Shown piece by piece: positions 1 through 11,385 of a DNA stretch of 64,000 bases. This stretch comes from Mycobacterium parmense (GTDB lineage: Bacteria; Actinomycetota; Actinomycetes; Mycobacteriales; Mycobacteriaceae): NCBI RefSeq assembly GCF_010730575.1, contig NZ_AP022614.1, forward strand, positions 4,526,001-4,590,000, given 5' to 3'. Under the pieces are notes generated by a model. The model was not told where the DNA came from. It searched no databases and saw only the letters and a program-made list of their open reading frames with translations. Positions within the stretch are counted from its first letter, which is position 1. Each line of letters starts with the position of its first letter. The position numbers were made by a program, and so were the translations under genes.

Positions 1-1075
1 CGGTGCCGCGCTCGCCGGCGGCGACGACCCGGGTCTCCTCGAGATGCTCGAAGCGCACGTCCCACAGCCACGACAGGTCCTCGCCGTCGGGCACCTGCCC
101 GTTGACCGCGATGACCACCCCGGGGGCGCCCTTGTCCACCATCGACAGCGCCTCCTGCCAGCCGGCCGGATTCTTGGCCAGCAGGACCCGGGCCTCGTGC
201 GCGCCGAGCCGGACGGTCCGGTAGCGTCCGGCGACTTCGTCGACCTGGCAGACCGCCGTCACCGCCTTCGCGGGGTCGGCGCCCAGCGCTACGGCGGCGG
301 CCACCGCCTGCGCGGCATTGCCCCGGTTGACCGCTCCCGGCAGCGCCAGCCGCATCGGCAGCGCCAGGCCGTCGGGGCCGTAGAGCGTGTCGTCGTCGAA
401 CCACCATTGCGGGCTGGGGCGCTTGAAGTCGGCGCCGGTGGAATACCAGTGCCCCCGCTCGCGGACGATCACCTCGCCGCTGCGCGGGCAGCTCACCGAG
501 TCGTTCGCCCAGGAGCCGCCCGCGGCCACCCACACCACGTTGGCGCTGTCGTAGGCGGCCGAGGTCATCAGCACGTCGTCGCAGTTGGCGACGACCACCG
601 CCCCCGGGTGCCGCAGCAGGCCGGCGCGCAGCGTGCGTTCGATGACGTTGATCTCCCCGACTCGGTCGAGCTGGTCGCGCGACAGGTTGAGCATGATGAC
701 GACCGCGGCGTTCACGGCGTCCATGACGTGCGGGACGTGCATCTCGTCGACCTCCAGCGCCGCCAGCGCGGCACCGCGGTCGGCGGCCAGCGCGGCGACG
801 AGGCCGGCATCCATGTTGGCGCCCTCGGCGTTGGTGGCGACGGCGCCGAGCGTGCCCAGGGCGGCCGCCGTCATGCGCGTGGTGGTCGACTTGCCGTTGG
901 TTCCGGTGACGACGACGGTGCGCCGCCCCGCCGCGAGCTGGCGCAGCACCGAGCGGTCCAGCGTCATTGCCACCAGGCCGCCGATCATCGCCCCGGCGCC
1001 GCGGCCGGTCACGCGCGACGCCCAGCGCGCGCCCGCTCCGGCGGCCAGCGCCAGGCGGGCGCGAGTGGTGATCAC
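1..1075 (-). CDS. murT: MurT, lipid II isoglutaminyl synthase (glutamine-hydrolysing) subunit, C-terminus cut by window edge
   Basis: Mur-ligase-type ATPase. With GatD it amidates the alpha-carboxyl of D-glutamate in lipid II at the cytoplasmic face of the membrane. Seen: an N-terminal segment RARLALAAGAGARWASR, a P-loop VTGTNGKSTTTRM, Mur-ligase core motifs such as NLSRDQLDRVGE, and the start of the DUF1727 C-terminal domain (AGRYRTVRLGAHEARVLLAKNP). The frame stays open to base 1, so the last residues are missing. The start is taken as GTG at 1075 because no in-frame ATG lies upstream. It is divergent from the dnaQ-like gene, as in M. tuberculosis Rv3712/Rv3711c. gatD is expected just outside the window. 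Confidence 0.9.
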   Translation of the reverse strand, partial: MITTRARLALAAGAGARWASRVTGRGAGAMIGGLVAMTLDRSVLRQLAAGRRTVVVTGTNGKSTTTRMTAAALGTLGAVATNAEGANMDAGLVAALAADRGAALAALEVDEMHVPHVMDAVNAAVVIMLNLSRDQLDRVGEINVIERTLRAGLLRHPGAVVVANCDDVLMTSAAYDSANVVWVAAGGSWANDSVSCPRSGEVIVRERGHWYSTGADFKRPSPQWWFDDDTLYGPDGLALPMRLALPGAVNRGNAAQAVAAAVALGADPAKAVTAVCQVDEVAGRYRTVRLGAHEARVLLAKNPAGWQEALSMVDKGAPGVVIAVNGQVPDGEDLSWLWDVRFEHLEETRVVAAGERGT

Positions 1076-1159
1076 GCCGGTGAGTTTATGTGGCGCCGAT
1101 TGCCGACACGATGCGGCAGCGACCGGGTGATGTCGGCCCGACGTGCCATCCTGTCGTTC

Positions 1160-2152
1160 ATGAGCGCGGTTTCCTGGGGTCGGCCGGCGGGCGAGCCGGG
1201 CGGGGGCTGGGCCGTCATCGACGTCGAGACATCGGGCTTCCGGCCGGGCCAGGCGCGGATCATCAGCCTCGCGGTGCTCGGCCTCGACTCCGGCGGCCGC
1301 GTCGAGCAATCCGTCGTCAGCCTGCTCAATCCCGGCGTCGACCCCGGTCCCACTCATGTGCACGGCCTGACCGCGGCCATGCTCGAGGACCAGCCGCAGT
1401 TCGCCGAGATCGTCGGCGACGTCGTCGAGGTGTTGCGCGGCCGCACGCTGGTGGCGCACAACGTCGCGTTCGACTACTCGTTCCTGGCCGCGGAGGCCGA
1501 GCTCGCCGGCGCCGAACTCCCGGTCGACGCGGTCATGTGCACGGTGGAGCTGGCCCGCCGGCTGGACCTGGGCACCGAAAACCTGCGCCTGGAAACTCTG
1601 GCGGCGCACTGGGGCGTGCGGCAGGAGCGGCCGCACGACGCGTTCGACGACGCGCTGGTGCTGACGGGTGTGCTGGCGGCGGCGCTTGCGCGGGCACGCG
1701 AACGCGAGGTCTGGCTGCCGGTACATCCGGTGACGCGGCGCCGCTGGCCGAACGGCCGGGTGACCCATGAAGAGCTGCGTCCGCTGAAGGTGCTCGCGGC
1801 GCGGATGCCGTGCCCGTATCTCAACCCCGGCCGCTACGTGCTGGGCAGGCCGCTGGTGCAGGGTATGCGGGTGGCCCTGGCGGCCGAGGTGAGACGCACC
1901 CACGAGGAGCTCGTCGAGCGCATTTTGCACGCGGGCCTGGCCTACAGCGATGCCGTCGACCGGGAGACCTCGCTGGTGGTCTGCAACGATCCCGCCGCCG
2001 AACAGGGCAAGGGCTACCTGGCGCGGCAGCTGGGCGTGCCGGTGGTCCCCGACGCGCAGTTCATGGAATCGGTGCGCGGCGTCATCGGCGGGCCCACCAT
2101 GGAGGAGTTCGTCGACGCGACGGCGGCCGACGACCAGCTGGCTCTGTTCTAG
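1160..2152 (+). CDS. DnaQ-like DEDDh 3'-5' exonuclease with C-terminal BRCT-like region
   Basis: Homologue of M. tuberculosis Rv3711c, annotated there as a DNA polymerase III epsilon-like protein. It has 330 residues, essentially the family length. The exonuclease motifs are visible: VIDVETSG (DxE), HNVAFDYSFL and HDAFDDALV, which make a DEDDh active site. The C-terminal part (TSLVVCNDP...GKGYLARQLGVPVV) resembles a BRCT domain, an architecture seen in actinobacterial stand-alone exonucleases. ATG 1160 was chosen because it gives the family length. An in-frame ATG at 1130 is possible and would add ten residues. A role in repair or nucleic-acid degradation is more likely than being the replicative proofreading subunit. 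Confidence 0.88.
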   Translation: MSAVSWGRPAGEPGGGWAVIDVETSGFRPGQARIISLAVLGLDSGGRVEQSVVSLLNPGVDPGPTHVHGLTAAMLEDQPQFAEIVGDVVEVLRGRTLVAHNVAFDYSFLAAEAELAGAELPVDAVMCTVELARRLDLGTENLRLETLAAHWGVRQERPHDAFDDALVLTGVLAAALARAREREVWLPVHPVTRRRWPNGRVTHEELRPLKVLAARMPCPYLNPGRYVLGRPLVQGMRVALAAEVRRTHEELVERILHAGLAYSDAVDRETSLVVCNDPAAEQGKGYLARQLGVPVVPDAQFMESVRGVIGGPTMEEFVDATAADDQLALF

Positions 2153-2234
2153 GCGTGAATCGGGCGCTTGCCGTTGCGGCCGTGCTACTCGGCGTCGGGG
2201 AACGGGATCGAGATGGTGCCCGGCCGCCGACGTC

Positions 2235-4058
<1,824 letters not shown>

Positions 4059-4090
4059 TCAAAGGAACCTCGACCGGCGCATCGAAAGCC

Positions 4091-4127
4091 CGCGACGGGA
4101 AGCCGGTCTGGATCAGACCCCGTCGCG
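4091..4127 (-). promoter_or_regulatory. Hairpin overlapping the leuA leader peptide stop, candidate attenuator
   Basis: Transcript-sense (minus) arms CGCGACGGG (4127-4119) and CCCGTCGCG (4099-4091) are perfectly complementary and enclose a second stem GTCTG/CAGAC (4118-4114 with 4110-4106). The leader peptide stop codon lies in the inner hairpin and its three Leu codons lie immediately upstream, so ribosome position would decide whether the hairpin forms. No U-run follows, so termination may be Rho-assisted, or control may act on translation. This matches attenuation predicted for actinobacterial leuA genes. Confidence 0.65.
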
Positions 4128-4163
4128 GCGTCCGAGGAGGAGCACCCGCTGCACGTCCTGCAC
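4113..4163 (-). CDS. leuA leader peptide (16 residues, three consecutive Leu codons)
   Basis: Short ORF upstream of leuA reading VQDVQRVLLLGRRDGV then TGA, with GTG start (4163, or GTG at 4154). The Leu codons are CTC CTC CTC at 4142-4134. A run of regulatory amino-acid codons next to a stable hairpin, upstream of the matching biosynthetic gene, is the hallmark of ribosome-mediated attenuation. LLLGRR-like leaders are familiar from other actinobacterial leuA genes. The peptide is unlikely to have a function apart from its own translation. Confidence 0.7.
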   Translation of the reverse strand: MQDVQRVLLLGRRDGV

Positions 4164-4330
4164 TCTACCGCGCCCGGCGCGGTGACCGAAACCGGATTCG
4201 TCGGTTACCCCTCAGACGGCCGCCTGCGGGTCTCGTCGCAGCGGCACCTCGGACGCATTCGATGCGGACGTCCCCCCGACGACCGGGTCCGGATCCCGGC
4301 GTCGGAGGGTGCCCGCGTTCCCGCTGCCGA

Positions 4331-5269
4331 TTACGGTGCCGATCCGGCGTACTGGCACTCGACGATCGTGGGCGTGATCAGCGTCCCGGTGGACAGCGTC
4401 TTGCCGTTCTGGACCAGGTTGATGTTGTTGCCCGTGCCGCCGTTGACCAGCGAGCCGTTGGTCAGTGCCGCTTCGCAGACCGAGAAGAAGACCTCGCCGT
4501 AGTCCGGCATGTTGGTCAGCGCACCGCCGACGACGGGTGTCTCGACCACCCACTCGGCGCTGTTTCCCGTCAGGGCGGTTCCCGTGGGCGCCGTGATCTG
4601 ATAGGAGGTCGATACGCCGCTGGTGTGATTGCCGAAATAGATTGTCGCTGTTGTGGATCCGGCGCCCTGGGCGGTGCAGATCAGGACCGAGACGAAGTCG
4701 CCGGGGCTGACCGCCAGGTTGGTGATCTCCACCCAGCTCGACGGGTACCACTCGTGCCAGGGATAGACGGTGCGCGTGATGGAACTGCCGCTCTGGTAGG
4801 CCGCGCAGATCATGCCGGCCTGGCAGACATCACCGGAGCCGTCACCGTCGATGCCGACCCAGGTTGCGCAGTACTGCCATTCGTTCTGTACCGACGGGTA
4901 CACGTTCGGCACCACCCAGTCGCCCTCGATCCATTTGAACGACTGCCCGCTGGGCGCGTACACCACGCCGCCCGACCAGTTGTCGTAGGTCTCGGTGCCG
5001 CCGCCGTTCTGGGCGGCATTGGCGTGCGCGCCCTTGTGCGTGTGTGTGGTTTTCGTCGGGTCGATGCGAAACGTCGGCTCGACGTAGGTGAACTTGTTCT
5101 TCGTCTTGGTGAAGAACCGCTCGTAGCGGGCCAGCAGGTGCGGGTCGGTCGGGCGGGGCGGCAAGCCTGCCTGCGCAAGCCGTTTCGCCGGCGAGGTGAG
5201 GGGGTCGAGTTCGGGTGAAGGGCTGAAGGTCGTGATCTTGACGTCCTTGCCCAGCTTGATGACTGCCAT
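4331..5269 (-). CDS. G1 family (eqolisin) glutamic endopeptidase-like protein
   Basis: 312 residues from ATG 5269. The C-terminal two thirds match the G1 glutamic peptidase fold: NWSGGVV (98-104), GDWVVPNV, WVGIDG...CQAG with the probable catalytic Gln150, then AEWVVETP carrying the catalytic Glu (239 or 243), and VFFSVCEA. Residues 1-90 resemble the N-terminal extension of bacterial members (LAQAGLPPRPTDPHLLARYERF) and may act as a propeptide. No signal peptide is visible from this start. An in-frame start at 5386 would add residues but gives no clear signal either. Fungal relatives are acid-active secreted proteases. The gene is divergent from a C1A peptidase and absent between leuA and ask in M. 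tuberculosis. Confidence 0.85.
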   Translation of the reverse strand: MAVIKLGKDVKITTFSPSPELDPLTSPAKRLAQAGLPPRPTDPHLLARYERFFTKTKNKFTYVEPTFRIDPTKTTHTHKGAHANAAQNGGGTETYDNWSGGVVYAPSGQSFKWIEGDWVVPNVYPSVQNEWQYCATWVGIDGDGSGDVCQAGMICAAYQSGSSITRTVYPWHEWYPSSWVEITNLAVSPGDFVSVLICTAQGAGSTTATIYFGNHTSGVSTSYQITAPTGTALTGNSAEWVVETPVVGGALTNMPDYGEVFFSVCEAALTNGSLVNGGTGNNINLVQNGKTLSTGTLITPTIVECQYAGSAP

Positions 5270-5373
5270 TTCGGTTTCCAATCGTGGTTGTGGTCTGTCG
5301 TCATGGAGGCGACCCGGGTGAAAGAGCCGTGCGGGCTCAGTGCGGACGGTAGGGCTCGGGCGGTTGGATGCGC

Positions 5374-5393
5374 ACGGGTAGTGCACTACCCGT
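5374..5393. promoter_or_regulatory. Perfect 20-bp palindrome, probable operator in the divergent peptidase promoter
   Basis: ACGGGTAGTGCACTACCCGT is a perfect inverted repeat with no spacer, lying between the two divergent peptidase genes 105 bp upstream of the G1 gene start and 123 bp upstream of the C1A start. Chance occurrence of a 20-bp palindrome here is very low. A shorter related palindrome follows 58 bp away. No regulator gene is adjacent. Confidence 0.6.
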
Positions 5394-5435
5394 ATGGCGT
5401 TGTCGCGCCCCCGTATTCGCGGGACACCAGGTCGA

Positions 5436-5447
5436 GTAGCGCACTAC
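5436..5447. promoter_or_regulatory. Second, shorter copy of the operator core
   Basis: GTAGCGCACTAC matches the core GTAGTGCACTAC of the 20-bp palindrome at 11 of 12 positions and lies 58 bp further toward the C1A peptidase gene. Paired related palindromes suggest cooperative binding of one regulator. Confidence 0.45.
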
Positions 5448-5515
5448 GCATGCCGTCCCGCGGCCCGCGCTTCTACGCTGCGCAAGCCACCACAACCACA
5501 CCAAGGAGGGTGAAA

Positions 5516-6361
5516 ATGACCGCTCTGCGAGAATCGGCGCCCGTTAAAAGCGTTGAGAAGCAGCAAGATTGGAGCCATGTACGCGGCTACGGTTGGCGAC
5601 CCCAGTTGCCCGACGCCCGGGACCGGGTGTACGCCGCCAGGCTCACGACCCCCGCGCCGGCGCAATACGATCTGCGCCCGTCGATGCCGCCGGTCTACGA
5701 CCAGGGCCAGCTCGGGTCCTGCACGGGTAACGCGATCGCCGCGGCGATGGAGTACGAGCGGGATCGCCAGGGCCTGGCGGACTTCGTCCCGTCGCGGCTG
5801 TTCATCTACTACAACGAGCGCGCGCTCGAGGGCACGGTGTCCAGCGACTCCGGCGCCGTCATCCGCGACGGCATCAAAGTGATCAACACCGACGGCGTGT
5901 GCCAAGAGACGCTGTGGCCCTATGACATCGGGATGTTCACGGTGAAGCCGCCGAAGCGCTGCTACGTCGCCGCGCTGACCGACAAGGCGGCACAGTACGA
6001 GGCGGTCCAGACGCTGGGGGACCTCAAGGACGCCATCTCGTCGAATCTGGCAGTGGTTTTCGGTTTCACGGTGTACGAGAGCTTCGAATCGCAGGCCGTC
6101 GCCCAGACGGGCGTCGTGCCGTTGCCCGACCCGGCCACGGAGTCGGCCGTGGGCGGCCACGCCGTCCTGGCCGTCGGCTATTCGGATCCGAAGGGCCAGG
6201 TGATCGTGCGCAACTCCTGGGGCCCGTCGTGGGGTGACCACGGCTACTTCTACCTGCCGTACCAGTACCTCACCGGGTCGACGTCCAGCTCCGCGGGCTC
6301 ACCCATCAACGGGGCCTACCTGGCCAGCGACTTCTGGGCGATCGAGCTCGTCGCCTCCTGA
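5516..6361 (+). CDS. C1A (papain-like) cysteine peptidase
   Basis: 281 residues. The full papain active-site set is visible: oxyanion Gln63 and nucleophile Cys69 in YDQGQLGSCTGNA, His215 in GGHAVLAVGY, and Asn233 in RNSWGPSWGDHGYFYLPY. The N-terminal stretch (RGYGWRPQLPDARDRVY) is typical of bacterial C1A proteins of this type. No signal peptide is seen, so it is cytoplasmic or leaves by a non-classical route. ATG 5516 is fixed by a strong AAGGAGGG ribosome site at 5502-5509. It faces a G1 glutamic peptidase across a 246-bp region containing a palindromic operator. Together the two genes form an insertion between leuA and ask. Confidence 0.9.
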   Translation: MTALRESAPVKSVEKQQDWSHVRGYGWRPQLPDARDRVYAARLTTPAPAQYDLRPSMPPVYDQGQLGSCTGNAIAAAMEYERDRQGLADFVPSRLFIYYNERALEGTVSSDSGAVIRDGIKVINTDGVCQETLWPYDIGMFTVKPPKRCYVAALTDKAAQYEAVQTLGDLKDAISSNLAVVFGFTVYESFESQAVAQTGVVPLPDPATESAVGGHAVLAVGYSDPKGQVIVRNSWGPSWGDHGYFYLPYQYLTGSTSSSAGSPINGAYLASDFWAIELVAS

Positions 6362-6445
6362 CCCCTCAACCGGTCGGCGGTGAGCGCCGGGCGCTGTCAC
6401 ACGTATTCTGTTCTCGACCTGCAAGCCGGACCGAAAGAGCAAACA

Positions 6446-8769
<2,324 letters not shown>

Positions 8770-8776
8770 TCCGCGG

Positions 8777-9958
8777 GTGCGCCTGGTGAGTTCAGGCCCC
8801 ACCCGAGTGATCGCGCGTTGGTCGCTGTACGCGGCGTCTCTGCTGGTGGCGCAGACCGTCTGGCATGCGCCGGGGCCTGCGCGCGCCGACCCGCCGGCGC
8901 CCGCGCCCGGTCCGGTGGCCCCGCCGCTGGCGCCCGGTCAGGTGCTGCGGCTCGGCGCGACGGCCGGCACCGGCACACCGACGCGCGACATCGACGTCGG
9001 CGCCACCGACCTCTGCGAGTTCATGCAGTTCCCCACCGAGGTGCTGCAGGTCTGCGGCGACAGCTTTCCGGGGCAGGGCGTCGGCTTCGGTCGCGACTTC
9101 GCGCCCATCGCGCTGCGCGTCGACACCGCGTCGGTCGACGACCCGGCGGGCGTGCGCTACTCCGGGGTGATGGGGGTGTGGAATCCCCTGCTCGCCGACC
9201 CCACCCCGCCGGGTGACTCGCAACTGCCCGCCGGCGTGGTGGAGATCAACCGGCGCAACTACCTGATGGTCACCACCACGCGCGATCTGGTGCCGCAGAA
9301 CTCGCGGCTGGTGGCCGCCGAGCCCGCCCGCGCCGGCTGGCGGACCCTGCCCGGTTCGCGCCGCCCCGCCGGCTACCAGGGCGGCGCGCAGACTCAGGTC
9401 AGCGGCTACTACGACCCGATCCCCACCCCGGACTCGCCCGGCGGCTGGGTGTACATCGTGGCCGACAGCTTCACCCGCAGCCTGCCGGTCGAGCTGTATC
9501 GGGCCACCCCGCAGAACTTCACCGACCGGTCCAAGTGGCAGGGCTGGGCGCCCGGGCCGGGGGGCGGCTGGAACAAGCCGCCGGCGCCCCTGTGGCCCGA
9601 CATGGTCGGCGAGATGTCGATCCGGCAGATCGACGGCAAGGCGGTGCTGTCGTACTTCAACGCGAGCAACGGCGACATGGAGGTCCGCGTCGCCGACGAC
9701 CCCACCCAGCTCGGCAACGCGCCCGTCACCACCGTGGTGCGCCACGACGACTGGCCGGATCCGGCCGAGAGCCTGCCGCCCCCGTACGACAACAGGCTCG
9801 CCCAGCCGTACGGCGGCTACATCTCACCCGGCTCGACGCTGGACGAGCTGCGCATCTTCGTCAGCCAGTGGGACACCGAGCCGCGCGCGACCGCGCCGTA
9901 CCGGGTGATCCAGTTCGCCGTGAACCCGCTGAAACCGGGCCCGCCCGCGGATGGGTGA
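8777..9958 (+). CDS. Secreted DUF4185 protein, probable mycobacterial D-arabinan hydrolase
   Basis: Homologue of M. tuberculosis Rv3707c, in the same position after asd. It has 393 residues. The N-terminus is a Sec signal peptide (positive start, hydrophobic WSLYAASLLVAQTVW, then a Pro/Ala-rich stretch after PARA). The rest is a beta-rich DUF4185 domain with FGRDFAPIALRVD and a C-terminal GGYISPGSTLDELRIFVSQW. DUF4185 proteins have recently been assigned as endo-D-arabinanases acting on arabinogalactan/lipoarabinomannan (GH183). That activity is inferred here from family membership only. The start GTG 8777 lies 7 bp after the asd stop, so it is probably in one transcript with ask-asd. Confidence 0.85.
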   Translation: MRLVSSGPTRVIARWSLYAASLLVAQTVWHAPGPARADPPAPAPGPVAPPLAPGQVLRLGATAGTGTPTRDIDVGATDLCEFMQFPTEVLQVCGDSFPGQGVGFGRDFAPIALRVDTASVDDPAGVRYSGVMGVWNPLLADPTPPGDSQLPAGVVEINRRNYLMVTTTRDLVPQNSRLVAAEPARAGWRTLPGSRRPAGYQGGAQTQVSGYYDPIPTPDSPGGWVYIVADSFTRSLPVELYRATPQNFTDRSKWQGWAPGPGGGWNKPPAPLWPDMVGEMSIRQIDGKAVLSYFNASNGDMEVRVADDPTQLGNAPVTTVVRHDDWPDPAESLPPPYDNRLAQPYGGYISPGSTLDELRIFVSQWDTEPRATAPYRVIQFAVNPLKPGPPADG

Positions 9959-10057
9959 CCGCGGTGAATTCGCTGGTGAAAGCCATTTTTCGGCTCACAG
10001 CTGCTGCTTAACGACTGCATAGCCGTCACTTGTGTTGACCGGTGCATCATCTGTCTC

Positions 10058-10519
10058 ATGAGCGAAACATCTGAAACCCCAACCGTGCGGACCTCCACCG
10101 CAACTGCACCGGCGCCCGCCGCTGTCGAGCCGGCGCCCTACCACCGGCCACCCCGCGTCTTCGCGATCGCGGCGTGGGTCGCGATTGTCGCGGGCATCGT
10201 CTTCATCGTCGCGACCATCTTCTTCACCGGGTTCATGCTCGGTAAGCACTCCGGTCACCACGGCGGCTTTCCCCACCACAAGCCGCACGCCGCATTCATG
10301 CACCCGCACCACATGGGCGGTCCCGGGGGCCCCGGCGGCCAGTTCGGCCCCGGCGGTCCGGGTGGGCCGGGCGGCCCCGGCGCGACCACGCCGGGGGCAC
10401 CGTCGACGGTGCGCCCCAGCTCCGGCCCCGGCCAGCTGCCGTCGTCGGTGTTCCGCACCGCGACCGCCGCGCCGTCGGGCGCCGGTGACGTACCGACCGT
10501 GATCGTCCTCGCCGGCTGA
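10058..10519 (+). CDS. Single-pass membrane protein with Gly/Pro-rich tail (Rv3706c-like)
   Basis: 153 residues. A Pro/Ala/Thr-rich cytoplasmic N-terminus is followed by one transmembrane helix (residues about 33-57, IAAWVAIVAGIVFIVATIFF), a His-rich stretch, and a low-complexity tail built from GGPGGPGG-type units. It has no recognisable enzyme domain. The next gene is a clear paralogue with the same order of parts, so the pair probably arose by tandem duplication. A strong hairpin terminator follows. Function unknown. Confidence 0.8.
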   Translation: MSETSETPTVRTSTATAPAPAAVEPAPYHRPPRVFAIAAWVAIVAGIVFIVATIFFTGFMLGKHSGHHGGFPHHKPHAAFMHPHHMGGPGGPGGQFGPGGPGGPGGPGATTPGAPSTVRPSSGPGQLPSSVFRTATAAPSGAGDVPTVIVLAG

Positions 10520-10545
10520 CCCGGCGGCCCATCAACCCGTAACTC

Positions 10546-10577
10546 GCGGCCCGGCGCTCACCCGAGCGCCGGGCCGC
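10546..10577 (+). terminator. Strong GC-rich hairpin terminator
   Basis: Perfect 14-bp stem GCGGCCCGGCGCTC / GAGCGCCGGGCCGC with a 4-nt loop, 27 nt after the stop of the preceding gene and before the promoter region of its paralogue. No U-tract follows, as is usual for mycobacterial intrinsic-type hairpins. Confidence 0.7.
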
Positions 10578-10671
10578 CCGCTTGCGTCGGATCACCGCGT
10601 TATCTCAATTCACAGCATCTTTGTCGGCCGAACCTGTTAGTACTGTCGCGGCGGGGGCAATATGGGTGGAC

Positions 10672-11217
10672 ATGAGCGATACACCCGAACCGCCGTCGAC
10701 GCATCCCACGCAGCCCACCCCCGTCGGCGCGGCCCCGCCGCCACCGCCCCCGCCGCCGGCGGCGGTGCCCGAGCGAGCGAAGCCGCCCCGGCTGTACGTC
10801 GCGGCGGCGTGGGTGGTGATCGTCGCGGGAATCGTGTTCATCCTGTCGACCGTATTCTTCGCCGGGGCAATGGTTTTCGGTGACCATGCGCGTTGCCACC
10901 ATCCGCACGGCATGATGTTCAAGCCCGGCGGCGGCCCCGGCGGCCCGGGCGGCATGGGCCCCGGCGGCCCCGGCGGCATGGGCCCCGGCAACGGACCGTG
11001 GCAGTTCGGCCCCGGCGGTCCCGGGGGCATGGGCCCCGGCAACGGGCCGTGGCAGTTCGGTGGCGCCGGCCCCGCGCTGATAGTCCCCGGACCTTTCCCC
11101 GGCGGGACGGGTGCGGGTCCGGGCGGCCCCAACGGTCCCGGCCAGTCCGGTCCGGCGGGGCCGACGACGTCGAGCGCCCCGAGCCCGGGGCCCGGCAGCC
11201 CGGCGCCGCGCCCGTAG
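10672..11217 (+). CDS. Single-pass membrane protein with GPGGMGPG repeats, paralogue of the preceding gene
   Basis: 181 residues, corresponding in position to the Pro-rich Rv3705A. A poly-Pro N-terminus, one transmembrane helix (VAAAWVVIVAGIVFILSTVF) close to that of the upstream gene, a short His/Cys segment (HARCHHPHGMMF), then Gly/Pro/Met repeats including two copies of GMGPGNGPWQFG. The ORF can be extended upstream, but ATG 10672 gives the N-terminus MSDTPEPP that parallels MSETSETP of the paralogue. No enzymatic motif is seen. The ordered repeats could make an extended envelope-spanning or scaffold segment. Confidence 0.75.
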   Translation: MSDTPEPPSTHPTQPTPVGAAPPPPPPPPAAVPERAKPPRLYVAAAWVVIVAGIVFILSTVFFAGAMVFGDHARCHHPHGMMFKPGGGPGGPGGMGPGGPGGMGPGNGPWQFGPGGPGGMGPGNGPWQFGGAGPALIVPGPFPGGTGAGPGGPNGPGQSGPAGPTTSSAPSPGPGSPAPRP

Positions 11218-11227
11218 CTTTGGCTAA

Positions 11228-11261
11228 CTTTTCTTGACTCGGTCAAGAAAAGGAGAATACT
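11228..11261 (+). promoter_or_regulatory. Perfect inverted repeat overlapping a -35 element upstream of the catalase gene
   Basis: CTTTTCTTGAC (11228-11238) and GTCAAGAAAAG (11242-11252) form an 11-bp perfect inverted repeat around TCG. The AT-rich composition stands out. TTGACT (11234-11239) and AATACT (11256-11261) give a -35/-10 pair with 16-bp spacing, so a repressor on the repeat would cover the -35 box. It also lies 10 bp after the upstream stop, so a terminator role is possible, but there is no T-run. Confidence 0.5.
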
Positions 11262-11385
11262 CGGCTGCAGGGCAACCCGGAATCCACCGCCTCGGCCGTC
11301 GATCGAAAATGTCTGAGCCGCAAAGATTTCCAAACGGCTCGACCCGGAGTTTCCGAGGAGTCAGCCCAGTTAAGGAGATATCGAC

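Noticed and set aside
8818..9216. Overlapping Arg/Ala-rich frames inside the DUF4185 gene and many similar frames elsewhere
   Set aside because: Composition is that of frame-shifted GC-rich coding DNA, with no start/RBS logic or motif.
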